DNA from: Vulcanisaeta moutnovskia 768-28
Lineage (GTDB): Archaea; Thermoproteota; Thermoprotei; Thermoproteales; Thermocladiaceae
Direction of reading: 5' to 3'
Length of the DNA stretch: 64,000 nt
Assembly: GCF_000190315.1 (NCBI RefSeq)
Contig: NC_015151.1
Location: 1,426,001 to 1,490,000, forward strand
The translations under genes were made by a program, and so were the position numbers. Positions 53,987-64,000 of this stretch are shown here, one piece after another (position 1 is the stretch's first letter; the number at the start of each line of letters is the position of its first letter). The notes below the pieces were generated by a model. It ran no database searches. It was not told where the DNA came from and worked only from the letters and a program-made list of their open reading frames with translations.

Positions 53987-54403
53987 TCACAGCACCAGGT
54001 TTTTCCCATTTAACCTGACCTTAATTACTATTGGCAACCTAAGCCTGAACCTCTCTATGTCGAGCATAGAGACGTCGCCCCTAAAGATGCACTCACCGCC
54101 CTTGCAGTTAAGCCTTGAGGCTAGATGAAACACATAACGTACCAGGCCTAGGCTACCTACCTTCACCACGGCCTCGTTGACATTATCAAGCCTTGCGATC
54201 AACCTAGCGTTGAGGTTTCTATCGATTACAAACCTGGCTATGCCTGGTACATGAATCATCGGCAGGACTCCACACCTACTAAACAGCCCTAGGAGGTCTG
54301 CCGCGAAGTCCTCGGCATTGATGGTTATGAATGTGAACGGTCCTACCGTGAACTCCCCAACGCACTTGCTCGGTACGACCCACAGTGGGCTCCACACCGT
54401 CAT
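53987..54403 (-). CDS. Unknown small protein beside broken csx1
   Basis: A 138-residue protein convergent with the ATPase-partner cassette (8-bp gap) and divergent from the broken csx1. Text such as PFTFITINAEDFAADLLGLFSRCGVLPMIHVPG and FRLRLPIVIKVRLNG suggests an alpha/beta RAMP-like or CARF-like fragment, but I cannot assign it. It may be a truncated cas gene or an independent accessory gene. ATG 54403 has an AT-rich stretch (CTTTATTAATG) immediately upstream. Confidence 0.5.
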   Translation of the reverse strand: MTVWSPLWVVPSKCVGEFTVGPFTFITINAEDFAADLLGLFSRCGVLPMIHVPGIARFVIDRNLNARLIARLDNVNEAVVKVGSLGLVRYVFHLASRLNCKGGECIFRGDVSMLDIERFRLRLPIVIKVRLNGKNLVL

Positions 54404-54461
54404 TAATAAAGCACCGATGCAGCACCTAGATGGTAAGCCATTAGTTAAGCCTTACCTATAT

Positions 54462-55937
54462 ATGGCGTATATTAAACCCGTGGGCTCCACACTCATCATA
54501 GGCTGCTGGGGCGACCCGCGTTACGATGCCGCCAAGTACGAGTACGGCGGCCGCGTAATTAGGTCACACACCCATATTCGCAGTGGCGCAGAGCCGGGCG
54601 ACCAACGGCGACGTTAAGGTCCTGGTCCTAATACCATCAACCCTATACCTACACCCATCGATATACGGCGGCGAGGAGTTTGCACACGGCGAGCTTAGTT
54701 ACGCTGAGTTCGCTAATAAAATTAGGGAGAGGGTCCTGAACTACTTACGTAATGCTTGGGCCGATACGGAGTTCGACAGTAAATGGCTAAACAAAGATGA
54801 TGCCACATTTGTAGTTGCACCAGCAACAATGAAGTATAGGGGTTTCGGCAATGTTTACGTGGATATGCAAGCCCCGATAAACCTTTACGGGGCTTTACGT
54901 ATATGACCGTGCTCAGGAAATTGAGGGAGTTAGGCAACGTCAGTGAGGTTATCATGGACATAACGCACGGCCTTAATTACATGCCAACCATGATGCTTAG
55001 GTACGCAAGCCTCGCCGTATATACATACGTCACAACAAGCAGTACGGAGAAGCTGACGGTGAAGGTCGTAGACTCAGAACCATACACACCGCAGTTAAGG
55101 GATTACGACATCACGCTAGGCATACGCGACGTGTCCGCGGAGAACCTGGGCAAGGCATACTCACTATACAAGACCCTCTCAATGCCGAGCATAAATACGG
55201 TGGGCACGCTCAACAAGACTGTCAGGAAGAGCAGCCTAGTGGCCTTGGACGCACTCCACAACGGTACATACACACTACTACCACTACTGCCCATAAACGA
55301 GGCACTGGACTGGCTTGATAAGGCCCTGGACCTCAACAGGGCTCTCAGGGTGGTCATAGATGGCAATGAGGCTAGGCGCACGGTCATGATAAGCCACGCC
55401 GAGGCGCGCGGCATTGGTAGAGAGGCTTGGCTGGAGACCGTGGTATCAATGCACTCACTACTCACGATAGCGGCGCACATACGCAATGAATTAACCAGCG
55501 ATGTAGAGGCAAAACCGCCCAGTGATAAATACGTGGTCATCACAAGCCTTAGAAGGCTTAGGGAGGTTACGAATAAGTACACGTACATAAGCGGAATCCG
55601 GGAGTTGGTGAATACGGAGATTAACAACGCAATAGGCACAGTCAGGGAGGTGCTGGACAAAGGCTACGCGAAACAACTCACGAATAAGTGGATCAAATAC
55701 TCAAAGTTAAAGGATTTCATACAGGGAAACATGACGATCAAGCCTCCACTTGAGGAGCAATGGGATGTGATGCAAGGCTCCGATTATAGGAACGTAATAG
55801 CCCACGCAGGCCTTGATAAAGAAAACACGGCACTGCAGATAGACAGGGATAACCCAGACCCACATAACGCCAAAATAGCCATACATAAAGAACTAACAGA
55901 CATAGTCTATAGGAGCATAAACCACAAACCATCGTAA
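54462..55937 (+). pseudogene. csx1 (CARF-HEPN) with two frameshifts
   Basis: Three consecutive frames together spell a Csx1. The first, from ATG 54462, has STLIIGCWGDPRYDAAKYEYGG and ends at 54617. The second (about 54577-54906) has VKVLVLIPSTLYLHPSIYGGEEF, KDDATFVVAPATMKYRGFG and a stop at 54906. The third (54903-55937) has VIMDITHGLNYMPTMM and, near the end, the HEPN motif RNVIAHAGL. Both breaks need a single indel each (near 54570 and 54895). The last frame, 344 codons with ATG 54903, may still be translated, giving a partial CARF plus HEPN. The gene adjoins array 3. Confidence 0.75.
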
Positions 55938-56072
55938 AACACCACACATTTCAAACAAGCACGATCATTAAGGCGCAAGGCAGGCAAATTTTGAGCATAA
56001 TTCATCAATGATCCCATCAAAATTAACGGGCAATAATGATAAGCAACGCACTAGGTCAGCAATGGTTTATGA

Positions 56073-56364
56073 CTTTCAACATTCTTTTTAAAAATCAACG
56101 TATAGACACGTCACACATCGAAATTCTCCTGAAACATGATACGTTTCAACATTCTTTTGAAATCAACGAAAATGGGTAAGGCGCTATTCATGACCGCAGA
56201 CGAATTCAAGGTTTCAATATTCTTTTGAAATCAACCTGGCAGTAATTAAGGAATCCATTAACGCGGTTGTGCATCTTTCAATATTCTTTTGAAATCAACA
56301 ATATGTTGATGTACCACCGCCCCAAGTCCTTGAGGTTGTCTTTCAATATTCTTTTGAAATCAAC
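56073..56364 (-). CRISPR. CRISPR array 3: 5 repeats, 4 spacers
   Basis: Five repeats of a variant differing at one position from arrays 1 and 2 (ATTCTTTTGAAATCAAC). The left-most (56073-56099) carries a 2-nt insertion and changes, and the second and third begin GTTTCAA. Spacers are 39-43 bp. The leader is on the right, so transcription is on the minus strand. Repeat decay increases from right to left, as expected for the leader-distal end. The same Cas6 could process it. Confidence 0.95.
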
Positions 56365-56560
56365 CGTTTCGTTGCCTTATTTGCCCCTTTATAAGTTTTT
56401 CCTCTTCGTGGTTTTGGGTTTCGTTGGGACATCTTTCTACCCCTAATCACATCGACACGTGCCTGTTCCCACGATCTCCATTAGGAATTGAATCCTTGTC
56501 CCCACGGAATTTCTACTCCAAATAAACGAAGGTGTTCCAACGGTGATTTATAATTTGCAA
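56365..56560 (-). promoter_or_regulatory. CRISPR leader 3
   Basis: Similar in plan but diverged in sequence from leaders 1 and 2: TTCGTTGCCTTATTTGCCCC, with the TATA box at 56386-56397 about 25 nt from the array. It then has CCCACGATC, ATTAGGAATTGAAT at 56491, and GTTCCAACGGTG at 56534, 170 bp from the array. The remaining gap to 56871 holds nothing else I can name apart from a TATA-like GTTAATAAAGTAC near 56852 for the next gene. Confidence 0.75.
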
Positions 56561-56871
56561 AACGAAAGGAGTGCACGAAATGCGCACTCAAGCCGTAACC
56601 TAAAGCCCCAAGCCCTAACAGCCAAAATGCCGCAATAAGGGCTAGGAGCATTTACAATAATGGCTCAACCACCAGGTCATTAATACATATCAAGAATATG
56701 AAGAGACAGTGAACAATCAAGGTCAAGACACGTGGGAGGGCGATGCAGGGTAAACCCTAAACCACAACTCCACACCCAGCCATAGCAGGGAGTAACGAAA
56801 CCACAGACTTATAGAGATAACAAACCAATCAAGGAAATACGTAAATACTGCGTTAATAAAGTACTTAACAC

Positions 56872-57432
56872 ATGGCCCAATCACCACAGCACAGCGAAGT
56901 TAGTCATTGGGTATTCGCGACTTCACCTCAAAACCTCATTACCTGCCTCAAGTATTGCGTGTTCGGGGTTGATAATGCGAAGTATGGGATCACAGCAACA
57001 AGACTTGTGGGGCCTGGCGACCTGGCGTTGTTTTACGTGAGGTCACTGAGGAGGGGAGGTACGTCTAACGCACCCAGTAAGTGTCAGAGGGTGTTCCTAG
57101 GGCCATATAGGGTTAAGAATAGTGGCGCTTTGAATCCCAATCATCCAGCGGTTAATCAATGGTCACCCCCAGGGCAGTACCAGGTCTTGATAGAGATCGA
57201 GAAACTAACAGACAAAATAGGCGCAGTTGATGTAAATGCATTATTGAATGCCCTCTACTTCATCACGAATAAGGCGAGGAGCGGTCGTGGTGGTTGGCAA
57301 GACCACATGCAGTTCTCAATAATATCAATTAGAGGTGAGGATTATAACACAATAATCAACAAACTAAACCCAAACCACCCATGCATAGGCCAATTAAGGA
57401 GATCGCTAGGTACCCCATCCCAATGCGTATGA
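56872..57432 (+). CDS. EVE-domain protein
   Basis: A 186-residue protein of the EVE (PUA/YTH-like) fold, which binds modified bases in nucleic acids. Family features are HWVFATSPQNLITCLKYCVFGVD (about residues 12-34), GPGDLALFYVRS, VFLGPYRVKNSG (about 78-90), and a C-terminal GGWQDHMQFSIISIRGEDY. EVE domains occur in restriction and other defence systems and in RNA modification recognition. Its place directly beyond array 3 makes a defence role attractive but unproven. The last 15 residues are basic and flexible. Confidence 0.75.
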   Translation: MAQSPQHSEVSHWVFATSPQNLITCLKYCVFGVDNAKYGITATRLVGPGDLALFYVRSLRRGGTSNAPSKCQRVFLGPYRVKNSGALNPNHPAVNQWSPPGQYQVLIEIEKLTDKIGAVDVNALLNALYFITNKARSGRGGWQDHMQFSIISIRGEDYNTIINKLNPNHPCIGQLRRSLGTPSQCV

Positions 57433-57905
57433 TTAGTAACGCCGCACATCAACACCTTAACGCCATAATTCGAGTTAAGGTAGGTTTCATACCCAACACG
57501 AACAATGCATGCTGCCAATCCCACCACATCATCGACCCCACCAGGCTAAGACATTCCGTACCCAGCCCATGACATGACCGCACAAGCCCCCAGACCAACT
57601 ACAGCCCCTGATCCTAACGAACAAATCAACCAACCCCCTCAAGACCCCAACCACCCACATCCACACTAAAAAACACACCAAACCGTACCTAGGCCCCTAC
57701 AACCCAATAACCACCATCAAACCACCGAACACCAGCAACAATAGCAACCCAATAACAGGAACAACACAAAACCCAGACCCAACCACATAGCAACACCACT
57801 ACCCCACCCTCAACTCCCCAACACAATCAACGACCCAAAACCACTAACACCAACACTCAACACAACATAAACAGAAAAATAAAACCAACCCCAACCACAC
57901 CCAGA
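57433..57905. other. G- and T-poor tract downstream of the 23S rRNA gene
   Basis: No gene is visible. From about 57575 to 57905 the plus strand is nearly all A and C, so on the rRNA transcript (minus) it is G/T-rich with many GGTTGGGG-type blocks. It immediately follows the 23S 3' processing stem and may belong to the pre-rRNA tail and termination region. Confidence 0.6.
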
Positions 57906-57930
57906 CACCCACCCATTAGACCCCACCACC
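57906..57930 (-). other. 23S rRNA processing stem, 3' strand
   Basis: On the rRNA strand, GGTGG then GGTC then TAA then GGGTGGGTG pairs with 60989-61010 (CACCTACTC, GACT, AAA, CCACC). It gives two helices flanking a 4-bp helix with a 3-nt bulge on each side, a bulge-helix-bulge-like site for the splicing endonuclease. A U-U mismatch lies beside one bulge. Confidence 0.65.
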
Positions 57931-60900
57931 CGCACCTGGGGCCATTGGGAGTGGCGGGCTCCCCCCTCGGGAAAACCCTCGGGGGTTACACCCCCACCCC
58001 ATCAACCCCGTCTTCTACGGGGACCCTCACCCGGCACCCGGCGGGTTTCCCCACCGGGCACCGAGCGGCCGCCTCTTTTCGGGGAGGGCTTCCCGCTTAG
58101 ATGCCTTCAGCGGTTATCCCCTACGGCGTGGCTGCCCGGCTCTGCCCTGTAGGGCAACCGGTAGACTAGAGGCCGCGGCGCCCCGTTCCTCTCGTACTGA
58201 GGGCACCTTCCCCTCAGGCGGCCAGCACCCCCGACAGGTAGAGTCCGACCTGTCTCACGACGGTCTGAACCCATCTCACGTTCCCCTTTAATGGGCGGGC
58301 AGCCCCACCCTTGGGGGCTGCTGCACCCCCAGGATGGGAAGAGACGACGTCTGGGTACCAAACCGCGGGGTCGATGGGAACTCTCACCCGCGACGAGCCG
58401 GTTACTCCTGGGGTAACTTTTCTGTCATGCCCGGCCCCCACTGGTGGGGGCACGAGCGTTCGTTAGGCCCGGGTTTCCCCCCTGCGCCCCTTGCGTTCAA
58501 GGGCGCAGTCAGCCCGGCATTTGGCCTTACCCTCTACGGCGGAGTTCTGACCCGCCTGAGCCGAGCTTTGGGCACCCCTGATATCCTTTCAGGGGTGTGC
58601 CGCCCCAGCCGAACTGCCCACCCGCCGCTGTCCCCCGAGTGCTACCCGAGGTTAGGGGTGCGGGAGAGAGTGGGTGGTGTTTCATTGGCGCATCCGCGCG
58701 GCCCGGAGACCGCGCTTCATTGCTCCCACCTACACTATGCACCCCCTCCCGCACCCCAACGACGGGCTGCAGTAAAGCTCCACAGGGTCTTCTCGCCCCG
58801 TCGGGGGTCCCAGGACTCTGCACCCGGAGGTGGGTTCGCCGGGCCCCGGGCCGGGACAGTGGGGACCTCGTTGATCCATTCATGCACGCCGGAACTTACC
58901 CGGCAAGGCATTTGGCTACCTTAAGAGGGTCAGAGTTACCCCCGGCCTTCAGCGGCGCTTCGCCCGGTTGTACCCAGGTTTCACGTACCGCCAGTGGCCA
59001 GGATTCAGCCCCCGTACACACCCTTACGGGCTAGCGGGGACCTATGTTTTTGTTAAACAGTCAGGTCCCCCTTGTCACTGCGACCCGCGGTTCCAGTGGG
59101 AAAACACCAGAGCCGCGGGCACCCCTTCTCCCGAAGTTACAGGGCTAATTTGCCGAGTTCCCTGGCCCGGGGTCACCCGAGCCGCCTTGGGCTTCTCACC
59201 CAGGAACACCTGTGTCGGTTCTCGGTACGGTCGTGGAGGCTCGTTCCCCATCTCCTTTTCATGGGCCCCAGGAGTCGAGTGGACCAGGCTCAAGGCCCGG
59301 CTATTCCCGCCTTCAGCCGGTTCTCGCCATTACGGCACTCCCCGGCCTTCAGCGGTTAAGCGGGGTATTCCCCCGCCCACCCTATCCCGAGGCGTCGGAG
59401 ATGGGGCTTGCGTTACCGCGAAACCTACCCCCACGGCACGGGAATATTAACCCGTTTCCCTTTCGGCAGGTACCAATTAGGCCCCACCTTAGGACCGGCT
59501 AACCCATGGCTGATTATCGTTGCCATGGAATCCTTGTCCTTTCCGGCGGAGGGGGTTCCCACCCCTCTTCGCTGCTACTACCACCGGGATCTGCATCGGT
59601 CACGGGTCCACCGGACCTTACGGCCCGGCTTCTGCCCCATGGCCGCGCCCCCCTATCCCACGCGGATCAACGATCCGCGGGCCGAGGTCTCGGCGGCGGG
59701 CTTGAGTCCCTAGACATCTTCGGGGCCCCCCGCCTCAGCGGGTAAGGTGTTACCCACTTCTTAGCCGATGGCTGCTTCTAGGCCCACGGCCCCGCTGTCT
59801 TGGGCGGGGGACACCCTTCTAGGTTGACACTTAGCCCGCACTTAGGGGCCTTAACCTCGGTCTGGGTTGTTTCCCTCTCGGCCCTCAGGCTTACCCCGAG
59901 GAACCCGCCTCTCCCCTTCTTCGGAGCCCACAGGTTCGGAGTTTGACCGGGGACCGGGGCCTTTCGGCCCCTGCATCCCCGATCAGTACTCTACCCCGTG
60001 GGCCTCCTCCAGGGAGGCCGGGCTGGGACCCGCTTCGGGGGGAACCAGCTATCACCGGGCTTGATTGGTCTTTTGCCCCTAGCCCCAGGTCATGGGAACG
60101 AATTGCACATCAGAACCCTTTCGGGCCTCCACGGGGCTTTCGCCCCGCTTCACCCTGCCCAGGGCTAGATCGCCCGGTTTCGGGTCTCCCGCCCGTGACT
60201 ACGGGCCCATTAAGACCCAGCCCCTCACGGGGTCACCCCCGCTACGGGCTTTTCGGTTTCCCTAAGCCTTCGGGGTTTAACCCCTTAAGCTCGCCACGGG
60301 CGGGAACTCCCCGGCCCGTGTTTCTAGACGGAAGGGGCGACCTTGGACCTTCCTCCTCGTACTCCCGGGTTCACCCCGGTTTCCTTCGGAGGAAGGCATC
60401 CTTTCAGGCCGCCCCTCCTTTAGCCGCCCGGTTTCAGGCTCTTTTCACTCCCCTTTCGGGGTTCTTTTCAGCGTTCCCTCACGGTACTAGTGCACTATCG
60501 GTCTCAGGACGTACTTAGCCTTAGAGACCAGTGGCCCCCGGCTTCCCACGCCAAAACCAAGGCGTGGTACTCTGGGACACCGGGACTCCGCCAGGCGGCC
60601 TTTAGCCTACGGGGCTATCACCCTCTACGGCGGGGCTTTCCAGCCCACTTCGGCTAGGTCGCCCCGGCGATACCCGGGCCCTCAACCCCACATCTCCCCA
60701 CGGTTATCCCGCAGGGATTTGGTTTGGGCTAACCCCCTTTCGGTCGCCCCTACTCAGGGGGTCCCTGTTGGTTTCCCTTCCTCCCCCTACTAAGATGTTT
60801 CCGTTCGGGGGGTTCCCGCTCCGAGAAAACCCCGGAGCACCTAGGCCTATTCGGCCCAGGTAGGAAGCCCCATTCAGGGATCCCGGGTTCAAGGGCTGCC

Positions 60901-60999
60901 TGCGCCTACCCCGGGCTTATCGCAGCTTGCCACGCCCTTCCTCGGCGCCTGAGCCGAGCCATCCACCGAGCGGCTTGCTGGTGCGGATGGTGGTTTAGT
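57918..60999 (-). rRNA. 23S ribosomal RNA
   Basis: Complete large-subunit rRNA on the minus strand, about 3.08 kb. The 5' end carries the conserved AAGCCGCTCGGTGGATGGCT region near 60975-60955. The 3' end closes helix 1 (GGTGCGGGTGGTGG near 57922-57936 with CCACCATCCGCACC near 60980-60994). Conserved core text is seen throughout. The length leaves no room for a large intron. Ends are estimated to within about 10 nt. The many open frames on both strands here are artefacts of GC-rich rRNA. Confidence 0.95.
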
Positions 61000-61010
61000 C
61001 AGAGTAGGTG
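60989..61010 (-). other. 23S rRNA processing stem, 5' strand
   Basis: The 5' partner of 57906-57930. Read on the rRNA strand it is CACCTACTC, T, GACT, AAA, CCACC. It occupies the 23S-proximal half of the spacer and the first bases of 23S helix 1. Confidence 0.65.
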
Positions 61011-61014
61011 CCAA

Positions 61015-61042
61015 CCCAACTCCCTTTGAACACCCCATCCCC
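61015..61042 (-). other. 16S rRNA processing stem, 3' strand
   Basis: On the rRNA strand this reads GGGGATGGGG, T, GTTC, AAA, GGGAGTTGGG. It pairs perfectly in blocks with 62561-62587 in the 16S leader, with a 3-nt AAA bulge on this side and a 2- to 3-nt A bulge on the other, separated by 4-5 bp: a bulge-helix-bulge. Confidence 0.8.
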
Positions 61043-61044
61043 AG

Positions 61045-62556
<1,512 letters not shown>

Positions 62557-62560
62557 TCTT

Positions 62561-62587
62561 GGGGATGGGGTTTGTTCGGGAGTTGGG
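62561..62587 (-). other. 16S rRNA processing stem, 5' strand
   Basis: On the rRNA strand this reads CCCAACTCCC, GAAC, AAA, CCCCATCCCC, pairing with 61015-61042. It lies 5 nt before the 16S 5' end and brings both ends of pre-16S together. Confidence 0.8.
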
Positions 62588-62603
62588 GTTGGGTATGGTT
62601 GGG

Positions 62604-62665
62604 GTTGGATCATCCCCAACCTTCCGCCCGGGCTGTTCCCGGGTGGTTTGGTTGGGGACTCATTG
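62604..62665 (-). other. Hairpin in rRNA leader
   Basis: In the leader RNA CCCCAACC (near 62660) can pair with GGTTGGGG (near 62610), enclosing an inner CCCGGG-AACAG-CCCGGG hairpin. It is an upstream leader hairpin of the rRNA operon. Confidence 0.6.
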
Positions 62666-62687
62666 TGCGGTTGGTTTCCTTGTTTTT

Positions 62688-62715
62688 GTGTTTTATAAGT
62701 TTTTTCTTCGTAGTT
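62688..62715 (-). promoter_or_regulatory. rRNA operon promoter
   Basis: On the minus strand CGAAGAAAAAAC (BRE-like, purine-rich) is followed by TTATAAAAC (TATA, 62693-62699). Transcription would start near 62668, giving a ~110-nt leader before 16S. The promoter lies within 40 bp of the upstream helicase stop codon. Confidence 0.7.
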
Positions 62716-62725
62716 TTTGGTGTTG

Positions 62726-64000
62726 TTATTCGTTCCAGAAGGGTTTTGTTTTTTGGTATTGTCGTTCTGCCTCTAGTATTTGTTGGTAGAGTTCCTGTTC
62801 TGTCTTTGCTTTTGGTAGGACCTTTCGTATTGCTGTTGTTGGTCCTACTCCGTGTGCTGCTAGGGCTATTATGGCTTTTTTGCCGTATTGTAGGACTGCT
62901 AGAGCTGTTTGTGTTAGTTCTTGCCATTTTTCCTGTTCCTCCTTTGTTAGTCTTTGGTTTCTCCTGGCTTTCTTGGTTATTTCGTATGCTCTTGTTGGGT
63001 CTTCTCCGTGCTTTAGCACGGCTATTTGTCTCATGCCGCACCTTGGGCATTTGACTTGTTCTGGTATGTACTTGACCTTGGTTGTGGTGTGCCACCCGCA
63101 GTTTAGGCATAGTAGTGTTACTTCTCTTTCCTCGATTCTCTTCTTTAGTAGTTGTAGGATTGTGGTTGTTGGTATTCCCTGGATTGCGGTGTCGTATTTG
63201 CTTGCTTGGTTTATTATGTGTTGGGCTGTTGGTGTGTATTGTTCGACTTTAGTGATCTTTATGTTCATCCTCCCCTCCCTGATTTTGCTTATCAATTGCT
63301 TGAGTGGTGTTGGGTTTATTTTTTCGGTTAGTATTTCCCTGATGACCTCCCTGTCTACAACCGTGTCCCTAAGAGCCGTGGTTAGTCTCTCGATGTTCAC
63401 GTCCACGGATTCTCTCGGCAGCACCCCAAATCTCCTCGCCACGTGTATGAACCTGTACTTATACAGTCTCGTGCTTCTTATGGCATCTCTCAATTCCCCA
63501 TCAACGTAGTCCGGGCTTTGGTTTAGGGCCTCGGTGATTGCCTGGGGCGGTATGCCTATTGGTGTTGTTATGAGTACCCTGTATGGGTCGGTCACGTAGG
63601 TCACGGCAACCCTATACCTCTGCCCAATGTACTTGGCCAGGTATAGGGCTAGTGCCTGGTTTCCCTTGGTGCCTAGGCATGCGTGGATCACGGAATCCCT
63701 ACCCCTCCACTCAATGTTTATGGTGTTGGTGAACTCCGTGATCTCGGTACCTGCCTGCTGTCTTGACTCCTCGATGAGTGGGTTGGGGGTTTCGTCTGTT
63801 GGGTAGTTTCTCAGTACCGTGGTTGGGTCTGCACCGTTTGTCATGGTACTTATTAACTCATCCCTTAGTCTGCATACTTCCTGGGCTACCTCGGTTGGTA
63901 CTGGTATTTCCTCGCCGATCCAGGTGGGTACTGCGTTTAGGATTTGATTCAGTGGTTCTAGGACTACCTCCCTCTTTTCGTGGTCTATACTGACTATTCT
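62726..64000 (-). CDS. Lhr-type DEAD/H helicase, C-terminal part (5' partial)
   Basis: The frame is open through the right edge (RIVSIDHEKREVVLEPLNQ...), so the visible 424 residues are the C-terminal region of a long Lhr-type helicase rather than a 372-residue protein starting at 63844. Family features are VPTWIGEEIPVPTEVAQEVCRLRDEL and KYRFIHVARRFGVLP, followed by a helical beta-barrel/winged-helix region, a C4 zinc finger CLNC and CPRC (near residues 302-320) and a helical tail. Archaeal Lhr2-type enzymes unwind DNA-RNA hybrids and remodel forked DNA. The rRNA promoter follows its stop directly. Confidence 0.85.
   Translation of the reverse strand, partial: RIVSIDHEKREVVLEPLNQILNAVPTWIGEEIPVPTEVAQEVCRLRDELISTMTNGADPTTVLRNYPTDETPNPLIEESRQQAGTEITEFTNTINIEWRGRDSVIHACLGTKGNQALALYLAKYIGQRYRVAVTYVTDPYRVLITTPIGIPPQAITEALNQSPDYVDGELRDAIRSTRLYKYRFIHVARRFGVLPRESVDVNIERLTTALRDTVVDREVIREILTEKINPTPLKQLISKIREGRMNIKITKVEQYTPTAQHIINQASKYDTAIQGIPTTTILQLLKKRIEEREVTLLCLNCGWHTTTKVKYIPEQVKCPRCGMRQIAVLKHGEDPTRAYEITKKARRNQRLTKEEQEKWQELTQTALAVLQYGKKAIIALAAHGVGPTTAIRKVLPKAKTEQELYQQILEAERQYQKTKPFWNE

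Noticed and set aside
26274-56364. Adaptation genes cas1, cas2 or cas4 within the island
   Set aside because: No frame carries their motifs; spacer acquisition genes must lie outside the window.
63778-63844. Start of the Lhr-type gene at ATG 63844
   Set aside because: The frame stays open with family-like sequence (WIGEEIPVP) to the right edge, so the gene is partial.

Overview
The window looks like a hyperthermophilic crenarchaeon of the Thermoproteales, probably close to Vulcanisaeta or Caldivirga. The evidence is archaeal information-processing genes (Rpo7, SUI1/aIF1, EndA, HerA-Mre11-Rad50, Lhr), a PaREP1-family gene, leaderless genes about 25 nt downstream of TATA boxes, and a 16S-23S operon with a ~50-nt spacer that has no tRNA and no linked 5S. 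No database search was possible; identifications rest on motifs read by eye.

Layout. 1-4.4 kb: small housekeeping genes on the minus strand (DUF996 membrane protein, tRNA-splicing endonuclease, a small basic WCNE-motif protein, a zinc protein, an HTH-CBS regulator) and a threonine-synthase-like protein that has lost its PLP lysine and gained a winged helix. 4.4-5.0 kb: a decayed IS605-like remnant. 5-10.6 kb: herA-mre11-rad50 operon without nurA. 10.6-25.5 kb: metabolism, transport and expression genes (ADP-forming acyl-CoA synthetase alpha, cation antiporter, ClC channel, ABC exporter, rpo7, aIF1, MTA phosphorylase, orphan SIS isomerase), with a frameshifted Lrp-type regulator. 25.5-26 kb: a decayed ClpP-class protease gene.

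26.2-56.5 kb is a CRISPR island. Three arrays (13, 16 and 5 clear repeats) share nearly the same 25-bp repeat. All have their leader on the right and are transcribed on the minus strand. Array 1 is followed by a second nurA-herA pair. A complete type III-B (Cmr) system follows, with divergent blocks: cas10-cmr3-csx1 on minus and cmr4-5-1-6 on plus. The plus block continues into an AAA ATPase, a PD-(D/E)xK nuclease-like gene with a frameshift, an unknown protein and a CARF ring-nuclease-like gene. After array 2 come cas6, a broken csx1, and a III-A (Csm) operon whose Cas10 has no visible HD motif. Divergent from it is a second ATPase plus Cys-rich partner cassette, followed by a small unknown gene, another broken csx1 and array 3. 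No cas1, cas2 or cas4 is present.

56.8-64 kb: an EVE-domain protein, the 23S and 16S rRNA genes on minus with visible processing stems, and the C-terminal part of an Lhr-type helicase running off the edge.

How it fits together: Cas6 would process crRNA from all three arrays. Two Cas10 proteins with intact GGDD could make cyclic oligoadenylate, which Csx1 would sense and the CARF ring-nuclease-like proteins would clear. Two of three csx1 genes are broken. The best candidates for little-described biology are the two ATPase-partner cassettes, the leader-linked NurA-HerA pair, and a Cmr1 carrying an inserted domain that matches a free-standing protein at the other end of the window.
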